DNA of 22,084 nt from a virus. The stretch lies in IMG/VR virus record IMGVR_UViG_3300044809_000117, positions 1 to 22,084 of that record; one strand, 5' to 3'. Below, in pieces: positions 7,601-13,949 of this stretch. Below the pieces are notes generated by a model, which did no database searches, was not told the origin of the DNA, and worked only from the letters and a program-made list of their open reading frames with translations. Within the stretch, counting starts at the first letter, position 1. Each line of letters opens with the position of its first letter. Made by a program: the position numbers and the translations under genes.

Positions 7601-8536
7601 CTCGGGCCGGTTGCGGTGACTGTGCTGGATTTGCCGGCGCTGGATTCCTCGACGCCGGTGGTGCTGACGCGGCTGGCGATCACGGCCAATCCCTGGCCGG
7701 GCTCGGTGGCGATCTGGACGTCGTCCGACGGCGCGAGTTTTGAGGTCGCCGCGGTGGCGGCCGCACCTTGCGCGATCGGCGAGACGCTGGATGATTTGCC
7801 GGTGGGCCCGACCGCGCGCTGGGATCGCGGCAATCAGGTTCGCGTAAAACTTTATAGCGGCGCACTGGCCTCGATCAGCGACGCCCGGGTGCTGGAAGGC
7901 GGCAACGCCGCGGCGGTGCGGAACGCCGACGGCGCGTGGGAGATTCTTCAATTCGCCAATGCCGAACTGGTCGACGGCCAGACCTGGCTGCTGTCGCGAC
8001 TGCTGCGCGGGCAGGCCGGCAGCGAATTTGCGATGGCCAGTCCATTGCCGGCGGGCGCGCCGTTCGTCGTGCTCGGCGCGCATCTGGTGCCGATCGCCGT
8101 TGGACTCGACACGTTGGCGCGGCCGATGCAGTTGCGCATCGTGGCAAGCGGGCGCAACCACGACGATCCCATGGCGGTGGCCTTGACGGTGACGCCCGGC
8201 GACACGGCGCTTAAGCCGCTGGCGCCGGTGCATGTCACCGCGCATCGCGCGGGGGACGGCGTTCACATCTCCTGGATCAGACGCACGCGGATCGACGGCG
8301 ACGGTTGGGGCATCGAGGTGCCGCTCGGTGAGGAAGTCGAGGCGTATGTGCTGGAGATTGTTTCCGGCGGCGCCGTGGTGCGTTCCATTGCCTGCGCGTC
8401 GCCGCAGGCGCTTTATGCCAATGCCGATGAACTGGCGGATTTCGGAACGCCGCAAACCAGTTTGCACATCCGCGTCGCGCAGCTTTCCGCGACTGTCGGC
8501 ACCGGATACGCGGCGGATGCGACGCTCACGCTCTAG
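4688..8536 (+). CDS. GTA TIM-barrel 'megatron' host-recognition protein, gp15-like
   Basis: This 1282-residue protein is the largest in the window. Its N terminus MASLVLSVAGAAAGAVFGPAGAIVG is a Gly/Ala-rich hydrophobic segment found in the family. A VYGRARLAGQVIWATQ region and a phage-tail region follow. From about residue 250 to 720 lies the GTA_TIM domain, with ERIALVVAWFGTDLRCGHC, ITFYPFLVMDIPSGN, AVGIDHYAPLADW and PIWFTEVGCPAVDKGANQPS (a probable glycosidase-like acidic residue in the last). A phage tail domain with EDDLVLPDSGTVARLTRAQE and a long beta-rich C terminus complete it. It forms the tip fibre in RcGTA. GGAG at 4677-4680 favours ATG 4688; ATG 4685 is also possible. Confidence 0.93.
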   Translation: MASLVLSVAGAAAGAVFGPAGAIVGRIAGALVGNIIDQKLFGPGDQNVVGPRLADLDVMASTEGAPIARVYGRARLAGQVIWATQLEEVVSDSTTSAGGKGHLVSGPRTTTTTYSYFGNFAVGLCEGVIGGVGRIWADGQPLDLTGKTIRVHRGTEEQAPDDLIVAKEGANNSPAYRGLAYVVFERLPLQDFGNRIPQLSFEIIRPVGALESMVRAVTLIPGTTEFGYEPSALVSILAPGTSRQENRHVSSAASDVQAALDDLLGVCPNLERIALVVAWFGTDLRCGHCAVQPGVEVAVKGINGPGWSVDGVTRPGAYLVSQIGGRPAFGGTPSDLSVLHLIAELKARGLKITFYPFLVMDIPSGNALPDPWTGASSQPAYPWRGRITCDPAPGQPGSPQGTSAAATQVANFFSGGTWNYRRMILHYANLVASAGGVDAFLIGSELRALTRVRSGAGVYPAVDALVTLAADVKAIVGSSTLVTYGADWTEYGADVVDASEVRFPLDPLWASSAIGAVGIDHYAPLADWRDEAGHRDSLVASSTYDLDYLGHNISAGEGYDWYYADDAARASQTRTDIADGLGKPWVFRSKDIWDWWSNLHYERVAHAELITPTAWIPRSKPIWFTEVGCPAVDKGANQPSVFPDPKSSENYLPYFSNGARDDLIQRRALEAFVGTFDPVFGADDAHNPVSPVYGGRMVDVSAVHLWTWDARPYPVFPAATDIWNDGPNWQTGHWLTGRLGAAPLDALVGTLLDDAGVDGVDTSGLRDGCDGYVVDRPMSPRAMIEPLAMAYAFDATAADGTLRFIQRGGAPVAEIFEDDLVLPDSGTVARLTRAQETELPREASFGFTDAIADYRRSAVTSRKLVGAAGRTLHSDLAVITNDAAATRRAEIWLQDLWAGREGAEFALGMNALRLAPGDVVALTLSGRRRLFEIGDLIDTEARQVKARSIDPEVFSVPLATSRKKLPAIPAALGPVAVTVLDLPALDSSTPVVLTRLAITANPWPGSVAIWTSSDGASFEVAAVAAAPCAIGETLDDLPVGPTARWDRGNQVRVKLYSGALASISDARVLEGGNAAAVRNADGAWEILQFANAELVDGQTWLLSRLLRGQAGSEFAMASPLPAGAPFVVLGAHLVPIAVGLDTLARPMQLRIVASGRNHDDPMAVALTVTPGDTALKPLAPVHVTAHRAGDGVHISWIRRTRIDGDGWGIEVPLGEEVEAYVLEIVSGGAVVRSIACASPQALYANADELADFGTPQTSLHIRVAQLSATVGTGYAADATLTL

Positions 8537-8563
8537 CTCTTGCCTTCCCGATGGCGCGCGTGG

Positions 8564-8788
8564 CTATGGACCCGGCAAGCCAAGCGCCGTCCAGCACTGC
8601 TGATCGCATTCCGCTTTAACCGGCAGACCGTCGTTGTCCTGGAATGCCATTAGCGCGTTCAGCGTGTCGTCATTGAAGGTGCCAGTGGGGCCGCCGGGAC
8701 CGACCGAATAGCCCTTGGCGATGATCGCGTTCTGCATCGCCGTCACCATCGGGCCGCTGTCGCCGGGTTTGAGGGGAAGTCCTGCCAT
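8564..8788 (-). CDS. Small peptidoglycan-binding domain protein
   Basis: This 74-residue protein is essentially one PG_binding_1 domain: LKPGDSGPMVTAMQNAIIAKGY, then GTFNDDTLNALMAFQDNDGL and CWTALG at the end. The repeat binds murein non-catalytically. There is no signal peptide and no attached enzyme, unusual for the domain, so it may be cytoplasmic until lysis or part of a particle. The start at 8788 has AGGAGA eight bases upstream on the minus strand; an in-frame upstream ATG at 8830 lacks this. It faces the megatron gene tail to tail, with 27 bases between their stops. Confidence 0.8.
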   Translation of the reverse strand: MAGLPLKPGDSGPMVTAMQNAIIAKGYSVGPGGPTGTFNDDTLNALMAFQDNDGLPVKAECDQQCWTALGLPGP

Positions 8789-8866
8789 TCGCAAATCTCC
8801 TGAAGGAAGTACCGCAGGAGTGTCGTGCAACCAAAGCGCGAATGCAAGCGGCGACAGCTCGGCCGT

Positions 8867-9199
8867 CTAGCGCTTTTCGTTCTCCAGGGAGCGTTCAGCT
8901 GCGGCTGTCATATGGACACGACGCGAGCTTTCCTCGACAACGGCTCCGGCGTTCTTCACGGTTTCGGCGAAAGCCTCAAGCGTCTCGATGTGCAACTTGA
9001 GCTGCTCGCGTTCCGTTTCAGACAAGTCCGACAGAGCAAGGGCTGGATTGGTCATCTGGCGCAAGGCATCGGCCTGCTTTTGTCTTAGCTGCTTTGCGGC
9101 TGCCCTGTTGTCGAAATGGTTGGCCACGAGGAGGAACAGCCCCGGTACCACGGTTGCGAAAAAAGGAGCTGTGATCGCCAGTAGTTCGACCCGTGTCAT
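8867..9199 (-). CDS. Single-pass membrane protein with coiled coil, cassette copy 1, gene b
   Basis: This 110-residue protein starts MTRVELLAITAPFFATVVPGLFLLVANHF, one membrane span at residues 5-27. A long charged helix follows with RAAAKQLRQKQADALRQM and LSETEREQLKLHIETLEAFAETVKNAG, a likely coiled coil. Its start overlaps the stop of the upstream cassette gene as ATGA (9196-9199). The N terminus resembles that of the protein at 11441-11734 (MTTVQILTVLTPVAAFAFMSAIALFERRFD), and the two occupy the same place in duplicated cassettes. I do not recognise the family. Roles such as a holin partner, spanin-like or regulatory membrane protein are open. Confidence 0.65.
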   Translation of the reverse strand: MTRVELLAITAPFFATVVPGLFLLVANHFDNRAAAKQLRQKQADALRQMTNPALALSDLSETEREQLKLHIETLEAFAETVKNAGAVVEESSRRVHMTAAAERSLENEKR

Positions 9200-9411
9200 T
9201 CCGCGTCCTCAAGGTCATTCAGGAATGTCCTGCCGATCGCGACCAATATAAGCGCAGCCATTATCGATCCAAGCAGGGTGAACCCTAATGCGTCGAAACT
9301 TCTTCTCGCCCGTTCCGGATCAAAAATAGCGCCGGCGACAGGAGTGAAGATACCGATGGCAACGCTCGCAGTGGACGCTCCGTTGAACCACAACGCAGCA
9401 AGCCTTTTCAT
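9196..9411 (-). CDS. Two-span small membrane protein, cassette copy 1, gene a
   Basis: This 71-residue protein has two hydrophobic segments, about residues 12-30 (ASTASVAIGIFTPVAGAIF) and 44-62 (TLLGSIMAALILVAIGRTF). The core LAALWFNGASTASVAIGIFT and the end GRTFLNDLEDAE align with the protein at 11731-11988 (LTATWFNTFATAIMTAGVLA and GRAILGDLEE), so the two are paralogues. It is translated first in the ATGA-coupled pair on the minus strand, divergent from the DUF2793 fibre gene. Proteins of this size and topology are sometimes labelled 'amino acid transporter' in databases; nothing here supports that. A holin-like role is possible but unproven. Confidence 0.65.
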   Translation of the reverse strand: MKRLAALWFNGASTASVAIGIFTPVAGAIFDPERARRSFDALGFTLLGSIMAALILVAIGRTFLNDLEDAE

Positions 9412-9552
9412 TGCGTCGTGTCGCTTCGAGATTCATACGCCAAAGCCCGATTTTTCGGAAACTTACATTTGGTGATTGTCGGCGCGCAAGACCGCCGTAA
9501 CCGAGCATTTGATTGCCTGCACCAGCATCGCGAGCAACACGGATCGCACACC

Positions 9553-11400
9553 ATGACCGACACCCCCAACCTCGGCCTTCCCTTCATCGAAGGCAGCCAG
9601 GCGCAGAAGCACGTTACGCATAACGAGGCGCTGCGGATTCTCGATGCGGCGATCCAGGTTGTGGTGCAGGATCTGACGCGGACTTCGCCGCCGTCGTCGC
9701 CGGCCGAGGGCGAGCGGCATGTCGTGGCCTCCGGTGCGACCGGCGCGTGGGCGGGGCAGGGCAATGCGATCGCGACCTGGCAGGACGGCGCCTGGGCGTT
9801 CCTGGTGCCGCGCACCGGCTGGTGCATCTGGTCGGTGGCTGCCGACGTGATGTTCGTGTTCGACGGCACCCACTGGCGCGATCTGCGCGACCTGCCGGTG
9901 ACCCTGGATAATGCGGTTCATGTCGGCATCAATACCACCGCGAGCTCTCCGAATCTGCTCAGCGTCAAGTCGAACGCGGCGCTGCTCACGGCCATCAACG
10001 TCGCCGACGGCGGCAGCGGCGACGCGCGCTTGCAAATCTCCAAGGAGAGTGCTGCGAAAATCGCGTCGGTGTTTTTCTCCGACGCTTTTTCCGGACGCGC
10101 CGAATTTGGCCTCGTCGGCTCCGATGCGTTCAAGCTGAAAGTGTCCGGCGACGGCTCGGCGTGGGTCGAGGCCTTCAATATCGATCAAACGACGGGCAAT
10201 CTGTCATTGCCGCGCGGGTTAGCGCTGACCGGCGTCGTTTCGCCGCCGCAGCTCACCGCCAACCAGAACGACTACAACCCGACTGGCATCGCTACCGCCT
10301 CGGTGCTGCAGCTGTCGTCGGATGCGTCGCGCACCGTCACCGGCCTTGCCGGCGGCGCGGAGGGACGCGTCGTCAGCCTCATCAATATCGGCGGCCAGCC
10401 GATCGTGCTGGCGGACGAAAGTACGTCGTCATCAGCCGCCAATCGCTTCACGCTTGGCGCTAGCCTGACCATCGCCGCAAAGCAGGCGGCGATGTTGCGT
10501 TACGACGGCACCGCCGCGCGCTGGCGGCTGATCGCGGGCGCGACCGGGTTGCTGGCGGCGTCGAATAATCTTTCCGATGTTGCAAGCACAGCCGCTGCGC
10601 GCGCCAATCTCGGCGTTCGCGAGCAGCTGACGGCGAACCGCACCTACTATGTCCGCACCGACGGCTCCGACGGCAATAACGGCCTCGCCAATTCCAGCGG
10701 CGGCGCCTTTCTCACCATCCAGAAGGCGATCGACACCGTCGCGGCGCTGGACCTGTCGGTCTACACCGTCACCATCCAGGCCGCCGACGGTACCTACACG
10801 GGAGCGGTGACGGTTACCGGCCCCTGGGTTGGTTCCGGCAGCGTTACCCTTCAAGGCAATACGACGACGCCTGCCAACGCAGTGATCACGACGGCCGTCG
10901 CCGGCGCCGCCGCGCTTTCGGTTCAATCCGGCGGCCGTCTTTCCGTCGCCGGTTTCAAGCTGGTTTCGTCAGGCAGCGGTGCGACTGCGGGGTTGAAGTC
11001 GTCGGGTTCGGCGATCCTGGTGACGGGTGCGATGGATTTCGGCGCTGCCAACCGCCAAATGCAAGCGGCCGGAAGCGGCAGCATCACGTTCGGCGCCGGC
11101 ATCACCTACAACATCAGCGCGGGCGCGGTAACGCATATCTTCTGCTCGTCGAGCGGCAACGTCGCGATCGAAGGCTGCACCGTCACCACCACGGGAGCGA
11201 TCGCATTCTCCGGCGCGTTCGTGACGTCGTCATTCGTCGGCGCGGTGATCATCGACAGCAACACCTTCACAGGCGCGAGCGCTACGGGATCGCGCTACTC
11301 GATCACCGCCAACGGCGTGGTCTACACGGCCGGTGCCGCAACCACCTACCTGCCGGGCAACGCGGCCGGATCGACCGGCAGCGGCGGGCAGTACACTTAG
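9553..11400 (+). CDS. DUF2793 tail fibre with C-terminal beta-helix
   Basis: This 615-residue protein opens with MTDTPNLGLPFIEGSQAQKH and HNEALRILDAAIQ, the DUF2793 signature. GEWHV-like strands and FLVPRTGWCIWSVAADVMFVFDG follow, so the domain spans about residues 1-115. The middle (about 120-350) is a strand-rich fibre shaft region with LQISKESAAKIASVFFSD. From about residue 360, YYVRTDGSDGNNGLANSSGG opens a right-handed beta-helix of Gly/Thr/Val-rich rungs that ends at QYT. In RcGTA a DUF2793 tail fibre protein is encoded away from the main cluster; here it lies close behind it. An in-frame ATG at 9418 is less likely because the family starts at MTDTPNLGLP. Ligand is unknown, probably a surface glycan. 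Confidence 0.85.
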   Translation: MTDTPNLGLPFIEGSQAQKHVTHNEALRILDAAIQVVVQDLTRTSPPSSPAEGERHVVASGATGAWAGQGNAIATWQDGAWAFLVPRTGWCIWSVAADVMFVFDGTHWRDLRDLPVTLDNAVHVGINTTASSPNLLSVKSNAALLTAINVADGGSGDARLQISKESAAKIASVFFSDAFSGRAEFGLVGSDAFKLKVSGDGSAWVEAFNIDQTTGNLSLPRGLALTGVVSPPQLTANQNDYNPTGIATASVLQLSSDASRTVTGLAGGAEGRVVSLINIGGQPIVLADESTSSSAANRFTLGASLTIAAKQAAMLRYDGTAARWRLIAGATGLLAASNNLSDVASTAAARANLGVREQLTANRTYYVRTDGSDGNNGLANSSGGAFLTIQKAIDTVAALDLSVYTVTIQAADGTYTGAVTVTGPWVGSGSVTLQGNTTTPANAVITTAVAGAAALSVQSGGRLSVAGFKLVSSGSGATAGLKSSGSAILVTGAMDFGAANRQMQAAGSGSITFGAGITYNISAGAVTHIFCSSSGNVAIEGCTVTTTGAIAFSGAFVTSSFVGAVIIDSNTFTGASATGSRYSITANGVVYTAGAATTYLPGNAAGSTGSGGQYT

Positions 11401-11440
11401 GCTGCATGATTCCGGAAGCGTCCGGCGGCGTCCGCGTCGT

Positions 11441-11734
11441 CTACTTCTTCTGCTTCGCCGCGATTGCTTTGTCGAGGTCCGCGAGCGCGCCATGCAGGTC
11501 GCCGTCGTTGCCGTCCTTGCCCTTCGCGAGGTCGTGTCCGACCACACGATATGCCATCAGCGTTTCCAGATTCGCAGACATGAGTTTGTCGCGAATGATG
11601 ACCCCTCGTAATCCCGGCGAGTTCGACACAGCCTCTGGCGCGCGGTCGAAACGACGCTCGAAAAGCGCGATAGCGCTCATGAACGCAAAGGCGGCAACCG
11701 GTGTCAGAACGGTCAAAATCTGGACGGTCGTCAT
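11441..11734 (-). CDS. Single-pass membrane protein with coiled coil, cassette copy 2, gene b
   Basis: This 97-residue protein starts MTTVQILTVLTPVAAFAFMSAIALFERRFD, a membrane span at about residues 5-25 followed by an Arg-rich cytoplasmic-side patch. The rest is helical and charged (LRGVIIRDKLMSANLETLMAYRVV, then GDLHGALADLDKAIAAKQKK). It is ATGA-coupled (11731-11734) to the two-span gene upstream, exactly as in copy 1 at 8867-9411. Similarity to the copy 1 partner is clearest in the N-terminal span; the soluble parts have drifted. Function not recognised. Confidence 0.65.
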   Translation of the reverse strand: MTTVQILTVLTPVAAFAFMSAIALFERRFDRAPEAVSNSPGLRGVIIRDKLMSANLETLMAYRVVGHDLAKGKDGNDGDLHGALADLDKAIAAKQKK

Positions 11735-11988
11735 TCCTCAAGGTCTCCCAAGATTGCTCGTCCCGCGAAATGTAAACCCGCACTGACAAGCATGCAAACG
11801 GCCACAATCGTAAAAATCAGCACGGGATCCTGCTCCTTTGGGCCAAAGCCGTAGATAATCGAGGCGAAGGGCGCCAATACACCAGCCGTCATAATGGCCG
11901 TGGCGAAGGTATTGAACCATGTTGCCGTGAGCTTCTTGCGCTCGTTACGAACGACTTTGTTCACCTTTGCAACTCGCCATTTTGACAA
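11731..11988 (-). CDS. Two-span small membrane protein, cassette copy 2, gene a
   Basis: The frame encodes up to 85 residues with spans at about residues 27-47 (TFATAIMTAGVLAPFASIIYG) and 57-77. It ends GRAILGDLEE, matching the copy 1 paralogue at 9196-9411. The first codon at 11988 would be TTG. A GTG at 11964 (giving VNKVVRNERKKLTATWFN) is an alternative start and leaves the conserved part intact, so the 5' end is uncertain. It leads the duplicated two-gene cassette on the minus strand, downstream of and convergent with the fibre gene. No recognised family; holin-like topology is noted but not proof. Confidence 0.62.
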   Translation of the reverse strand: MSKWRVAKVNKVVRNERKKLTATWFNTFATAIMTAGVLAPFASIIYGFGPKEQDPVLIFTIVAVCMLVSAGLHFAGRAILGDLEE

Positions 11989-12087
11989 AGAAACTCGCCA
12001 GAAGCTTCTTACGAAGCCAGCGCCGGGCAGTCAAGGCGATACACTCTAGGGTTGTGTACCATCTCCGCTTGCGCAACTTTGACGCGC

Positions 12088-12603
12088 TCAACGCCCCGAT
12101 GGCGGCGGCAGCGGCGCACCTCCGACTGAAATCGCCGGCGGCTGCTTGGGAGCAGCGGGCTTCTTCCGCGGAGCCGCGGGAGCCGGCGGCGGGGCAGGCG
12201 CGGCGGCTTGTGCCGATGCGGCGGGACGCTGCAGCGTGTCGATCGTCGCGCCTAAGGCCGCGACCTGGTCGGACAGGCGTTTGATCTCCGCCTGCTGGGC
12301 CGCGACAAGCTGCGCGGTCGATTGCAGGGTTCCCGTGATCTGCTGCTGAAAGGCCTGAAAATCCTTCAGCCCGACGGATTTGTCCGGGACCTCGCCGGGT
12401 GCGGCGCCGGGCGCTGCCACCGATGACATAAAGGACGGTAACGCGGGAAGGCCACCATCCCAAGAGCGCCAGAGCAAAGCCGAGGCCGCCCCTAATATCG
12501 CAAGCCCCGCGGCAACGGCGATTGGCACCCAACGCCTGCGTTTAGGCGCCGGCTGGTGCAGGTCCTCAATTTCATCAGGTGCGTTATCGAACAGATGGGC
12601 CAC
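12088..12603 (-). CDS. Single-pass coiled-coil membrane protein with Pro/Ala-rich tail
   Basis: This 171-residue protein begins at GTG 12603, preceded by GAGGA on the minus strand. A short acidic cytoplasmic head (DNAPDEIEDLHQPAPKRRR) precedes one membrane span at about 26-45 (VPIAVAAGLAILGAASALLW). A helical region from about 78 to 125 (DFQAFQQQITGTLQSTAQLV and QQAEIKRLSDQVAALGATID) looks like a coiled coil. The C terminus is rich in Pro, Ala and Lys. The N-in, C-out layout with the KRRR stop signal suggests a periplasmic coiled coil. No catalytic motif is visible and I do not recognise the function. It is separated from the neighbouring cassette by about 100 bases. Confidence 0.65.
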   Translation of the reverse strand: MAHLFDNAPDEIEDLHQPAPKRRRWVPIAVAAGLAILGAASALLWRSWDGGLPALPSFMSSVAAPGAAPGEVPDKSVGLKDFQAFQQQITGTLQSTAQLVAAQQAEIKRLSDQVAALGATIDTLQRPAASAQAAAPAPPPAPAAPRKKPAAPKQPPAISVGGAPLPPPSGR

Positions 12604-12683
12604 CGCAAATCCTCAATTTAATGCGGCGACCTTACGACTTATCCCGGCCCTCACTCAAGACACCCCGGAGTTTCCCCCATGCC

Positions 12684-12836
12684 CTAATCGTCTTTCGGCG
12701 AGGCTTTTGTCGCGCCTATGGCCCCCTTGCGTACGTTACCGGCGTTGCCCTCGCCAACGTCGTCGCCGGCGGCGACCAGTATTTCCCCCGGGCCCGCACC
12801 GTGAACCGGGCGATCCGGCTTGTTCCCTAAAAACAC
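12684..12836 (-). CDS. Possible small ORF of about 50 residues
   Basis: The minus-strand frame from GTG 12836 gives a polar, Gly-rich peptide (GNKPDRPVHGAGPGEILVAA, then GDDVGEGNAGNVRKGAIGAT, ending SPKDD). About three quarters of its codons end in G or C by my count, like the genes around it. The start lacks a properly spaced ribosome-binding site and no family is recognised. The gap 12604-12853 otherwise shows nothing I can name. Confidence 0.25.
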   Translation of the reverse strand: MFLGNKPDRPVHGAGPGEILVAAGDDVGEGNAGNVRKGAIGATKASPKDD

Positions 12837-12853
12837 CTCCCAGGAGAATAGAA

Positions 12854-13117
12854 ATGATCTCACGACGCATTCTGGCGGCGGCGGCCGCGCTGATCCTGCT
12901 GACATCCGGAGCGTCTGCTCAGCAACAGCCCGATCCCGCTACGTCACAGCGCTTGCTGGAAATAACCAAAGTTCAGCGCACGCAATTTCTCGAACTGTTC
13001 ACCGAGGCGATGGCGCGCGGCGACGTGCTTGCGAACGAGCTTTCGAAGGCTCAAGCGCGGATCAAGGAACTTGAGAAAAAGCAGGAAGACACGGCAACGC
13101 CTGCGAGTCCGCGCTGA
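12854..13117 (+). CDS. Small Sec-exported coiled-coil protein
   Basis: This 87-residue precursor has a clear signal peptide, MISRRILAAAAALILLTSGASAQ, with cleavage probably after ASA. The remaining 64 residues are helical: QRLLEITKVQRTQFLELFTE, then LANELSKAQARIKELEKKQE, ending in a Pro/Ser tail. CAGGAGAA at 12841-12848 gives a good start. A second, diverged copy lies at 15679-15924 with the same AQQQ.DPA...QR and KAxARIKEL landmarks, and that copy has a stop codon in place of Gln. The mature protein would be periplasmic and could form a helical oligomer. Function is not recognised. Confidence 0.72.
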   Translation: MISRRILAAAAALILLTSGASAQQQPDPATSQRLLEITKVQRTQFLELFTEAMARGDVLANELSKAQARIKELEKKQEDTATPASPR

Positions 13118-13148
13118 CGGGCGCGGGTTTCGGGCAGCCGGCATAGTA

Positions 13149-13172
13149 CGCCGCGACAATGTCGTCGCGGCG
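13149..13172 (+). other. Strong hairpin without T-tract
   Basis: CGCCGCGAC (13149-13157) and GTCGCGGCG (13164-13172) form a perfect nine-base stem around a six-base loop. It lies 31 bases after the exported protein's stop and about 75 bases before the next start. No run of T follows, so it may stabilise or attenuate the transcript rather than end it. Confidence 0.5.
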
Positions 13173-13245
13173 CTCCGCCGGAAGAAGCGGGCCGCAAGGC
13201 CGGCGCTTCACGCCATCTGAAAACCATCAAAATTCAGGACTGACC

Positions 13246-13788
13246 ATGCTCGCAACGTTACGCGCGATGGGCGCGCTTGCGCTTCACGGCGGCGCTTTCG
13301 CGTCGCCAAACTGGCTGTATTGGCTGGACTACGCGACGTACCCGCTGCTGGTGATCTGGCTTGCAATGACGGACTGCCGTTCGTTCGGTTGGGTCGCGGC
13401 GGCGCTCGCAGGACTCATCCTGTTTACCTTCGTCGAATATTGGGCGCATCGCCTGCTGCTGCACCAGATCTTCTATCATCAAGCGCATCAGCGGCATCAC
13501 ACGCATCCGGCGGAATACGTTGTGTTTCCGATCTGGTACTTGCCGTCGATTTTCGCGGCCTTCTTCGTCGCACTTCCGCTTTCGGTCTTCACCGGCTTTA
13601 TCACGGGCTACATCTGGTTTCATAGCTGGCATCACGTCCTGCACCATGTCGACCTGTCGCGGTGGCCTCGTGCGGTGCAGCGCTACGCGCTCTGGCACTT
13701 CGAGCACCACCGGATCGATGGCTGCAACTTCGGAATCACCGTTCCGGTTTGGGATTTCGTGTTTCGCAGCTACCGGCGGGCTTCATGA
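13246..13788 (+). CDS. Fatty acid hydroxylase/sterol desaturase family membrane enzyme
   Basis: This 180-residue protein carries the histidine clusters of the di-iron hydroxylase superfamily: H68-x4-H73 (WAHRLLLH), H78-x2-H81-x2-HH84-85 (HQAHQRHHTH), HSWHHVLHH and HFEHHRIDGCNFG. Hydrophobic spans lie between them (about 29-41, 49-63 and 100-120). The family hydroxylates or desaturates lipids in the membrane with O2 and an electron donor. ATG 13246 is chosen because upstream residues are not family-like; ribosome-binding sequence is weak (TCAGGAC). It is an envelope-lipid gene set among fibre genes, so it may alter membrane lipids or be a passenger. Substrate cannot be told from sequence. Confidence 0.85.
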   Translation: MLATLRAMGALALHGGAFASPNWLYWLDYATYPLLVIWLAMTDCRSFGWVAAALAGLILFTFVEYWAHRLLLHQIFYHQAHQRHHTHPAEYVVFPIWYLPSIFAAFFVALPLSVFTGFITGYIWFHSWHHVLHHVDLSRWPRAVQRYALWHFEHHRIDGCNFGITVPVWDFVFRSYRRAS

Positions 13789-13793
13789 CCGGC

Positions 13794-13811
13794 CGCCGCC
13801 TTCGGGCGGCG
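13794..13811 (+). other. UUCG-loop hairpin after the hydroxylase gene
   Basis: CGCCGCC-TTCG-GGCGGCG forms a seven-base stem with a TTCG tetraloop, five bases after the hydroxylase stop. It is the same 18-base hairpin as the terminator at 16047-16064 but is not followed by a T-run, so termination is likely weak or RNA-stability related. Confidence 0.55.
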
Positions 13812-13893
13812 CATTCGCCGGCACGGCGCAGGGCGGCCCCGGTGTGCCGCGCTCGATCGTCTGCCGGAAATCTTCCTGAACTCAGTAGTCCTG

Positions 13894-13933
13894 CTCTAAC
13901 TCTCTAACTCTCTAACTCTCTAACTCTCTAACT
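13894..13933 (+). repeat. Octamer tandem repeat (CTCTAACT) x 5
   Basis: Five perfect, contiguous copies of CTCTAACT lie just before CAAAGGA, the ribosome-binding sequence of the exported fibre-like gene starting at 13950. Copy number can change by slippage. Each change would move the ribosome-binding site eight bases from any upstream promoter or regulatory site without touching the coding frame. Confidence 0.95.
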
Positions 13934-13949
13934 CAAAGGAAAATTCAAA

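Noticed and set aside
6542-8467. Long open frame of 641 codons on the minus strand
   Set aside because: It is antisense to the megatron gene, is very rich in Arg, His and Ala, has no recognisable motif, and is expected from high third-position GC on the other strand.
9418-9552. N-terminal extension of the DUF2793 fibre
   Set aside because: The extra 45 residues do not resemble the family, which starts at MTDTPNLGLP; this stretch is better seen as the intergenic region between divergent genes.
8867-11988. Toxin-antitoxin system made by the coupled membrane genes
   Set aside because: Pair structure and overlap fit, but neither protein has a DNA-binding part or a known toxin motif, so I keep it only as an open possibility.
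13894-13933. CRISPR-like array
   Set aside because: Units are eight bases with no spacers, so it is a simple tandem repeat.
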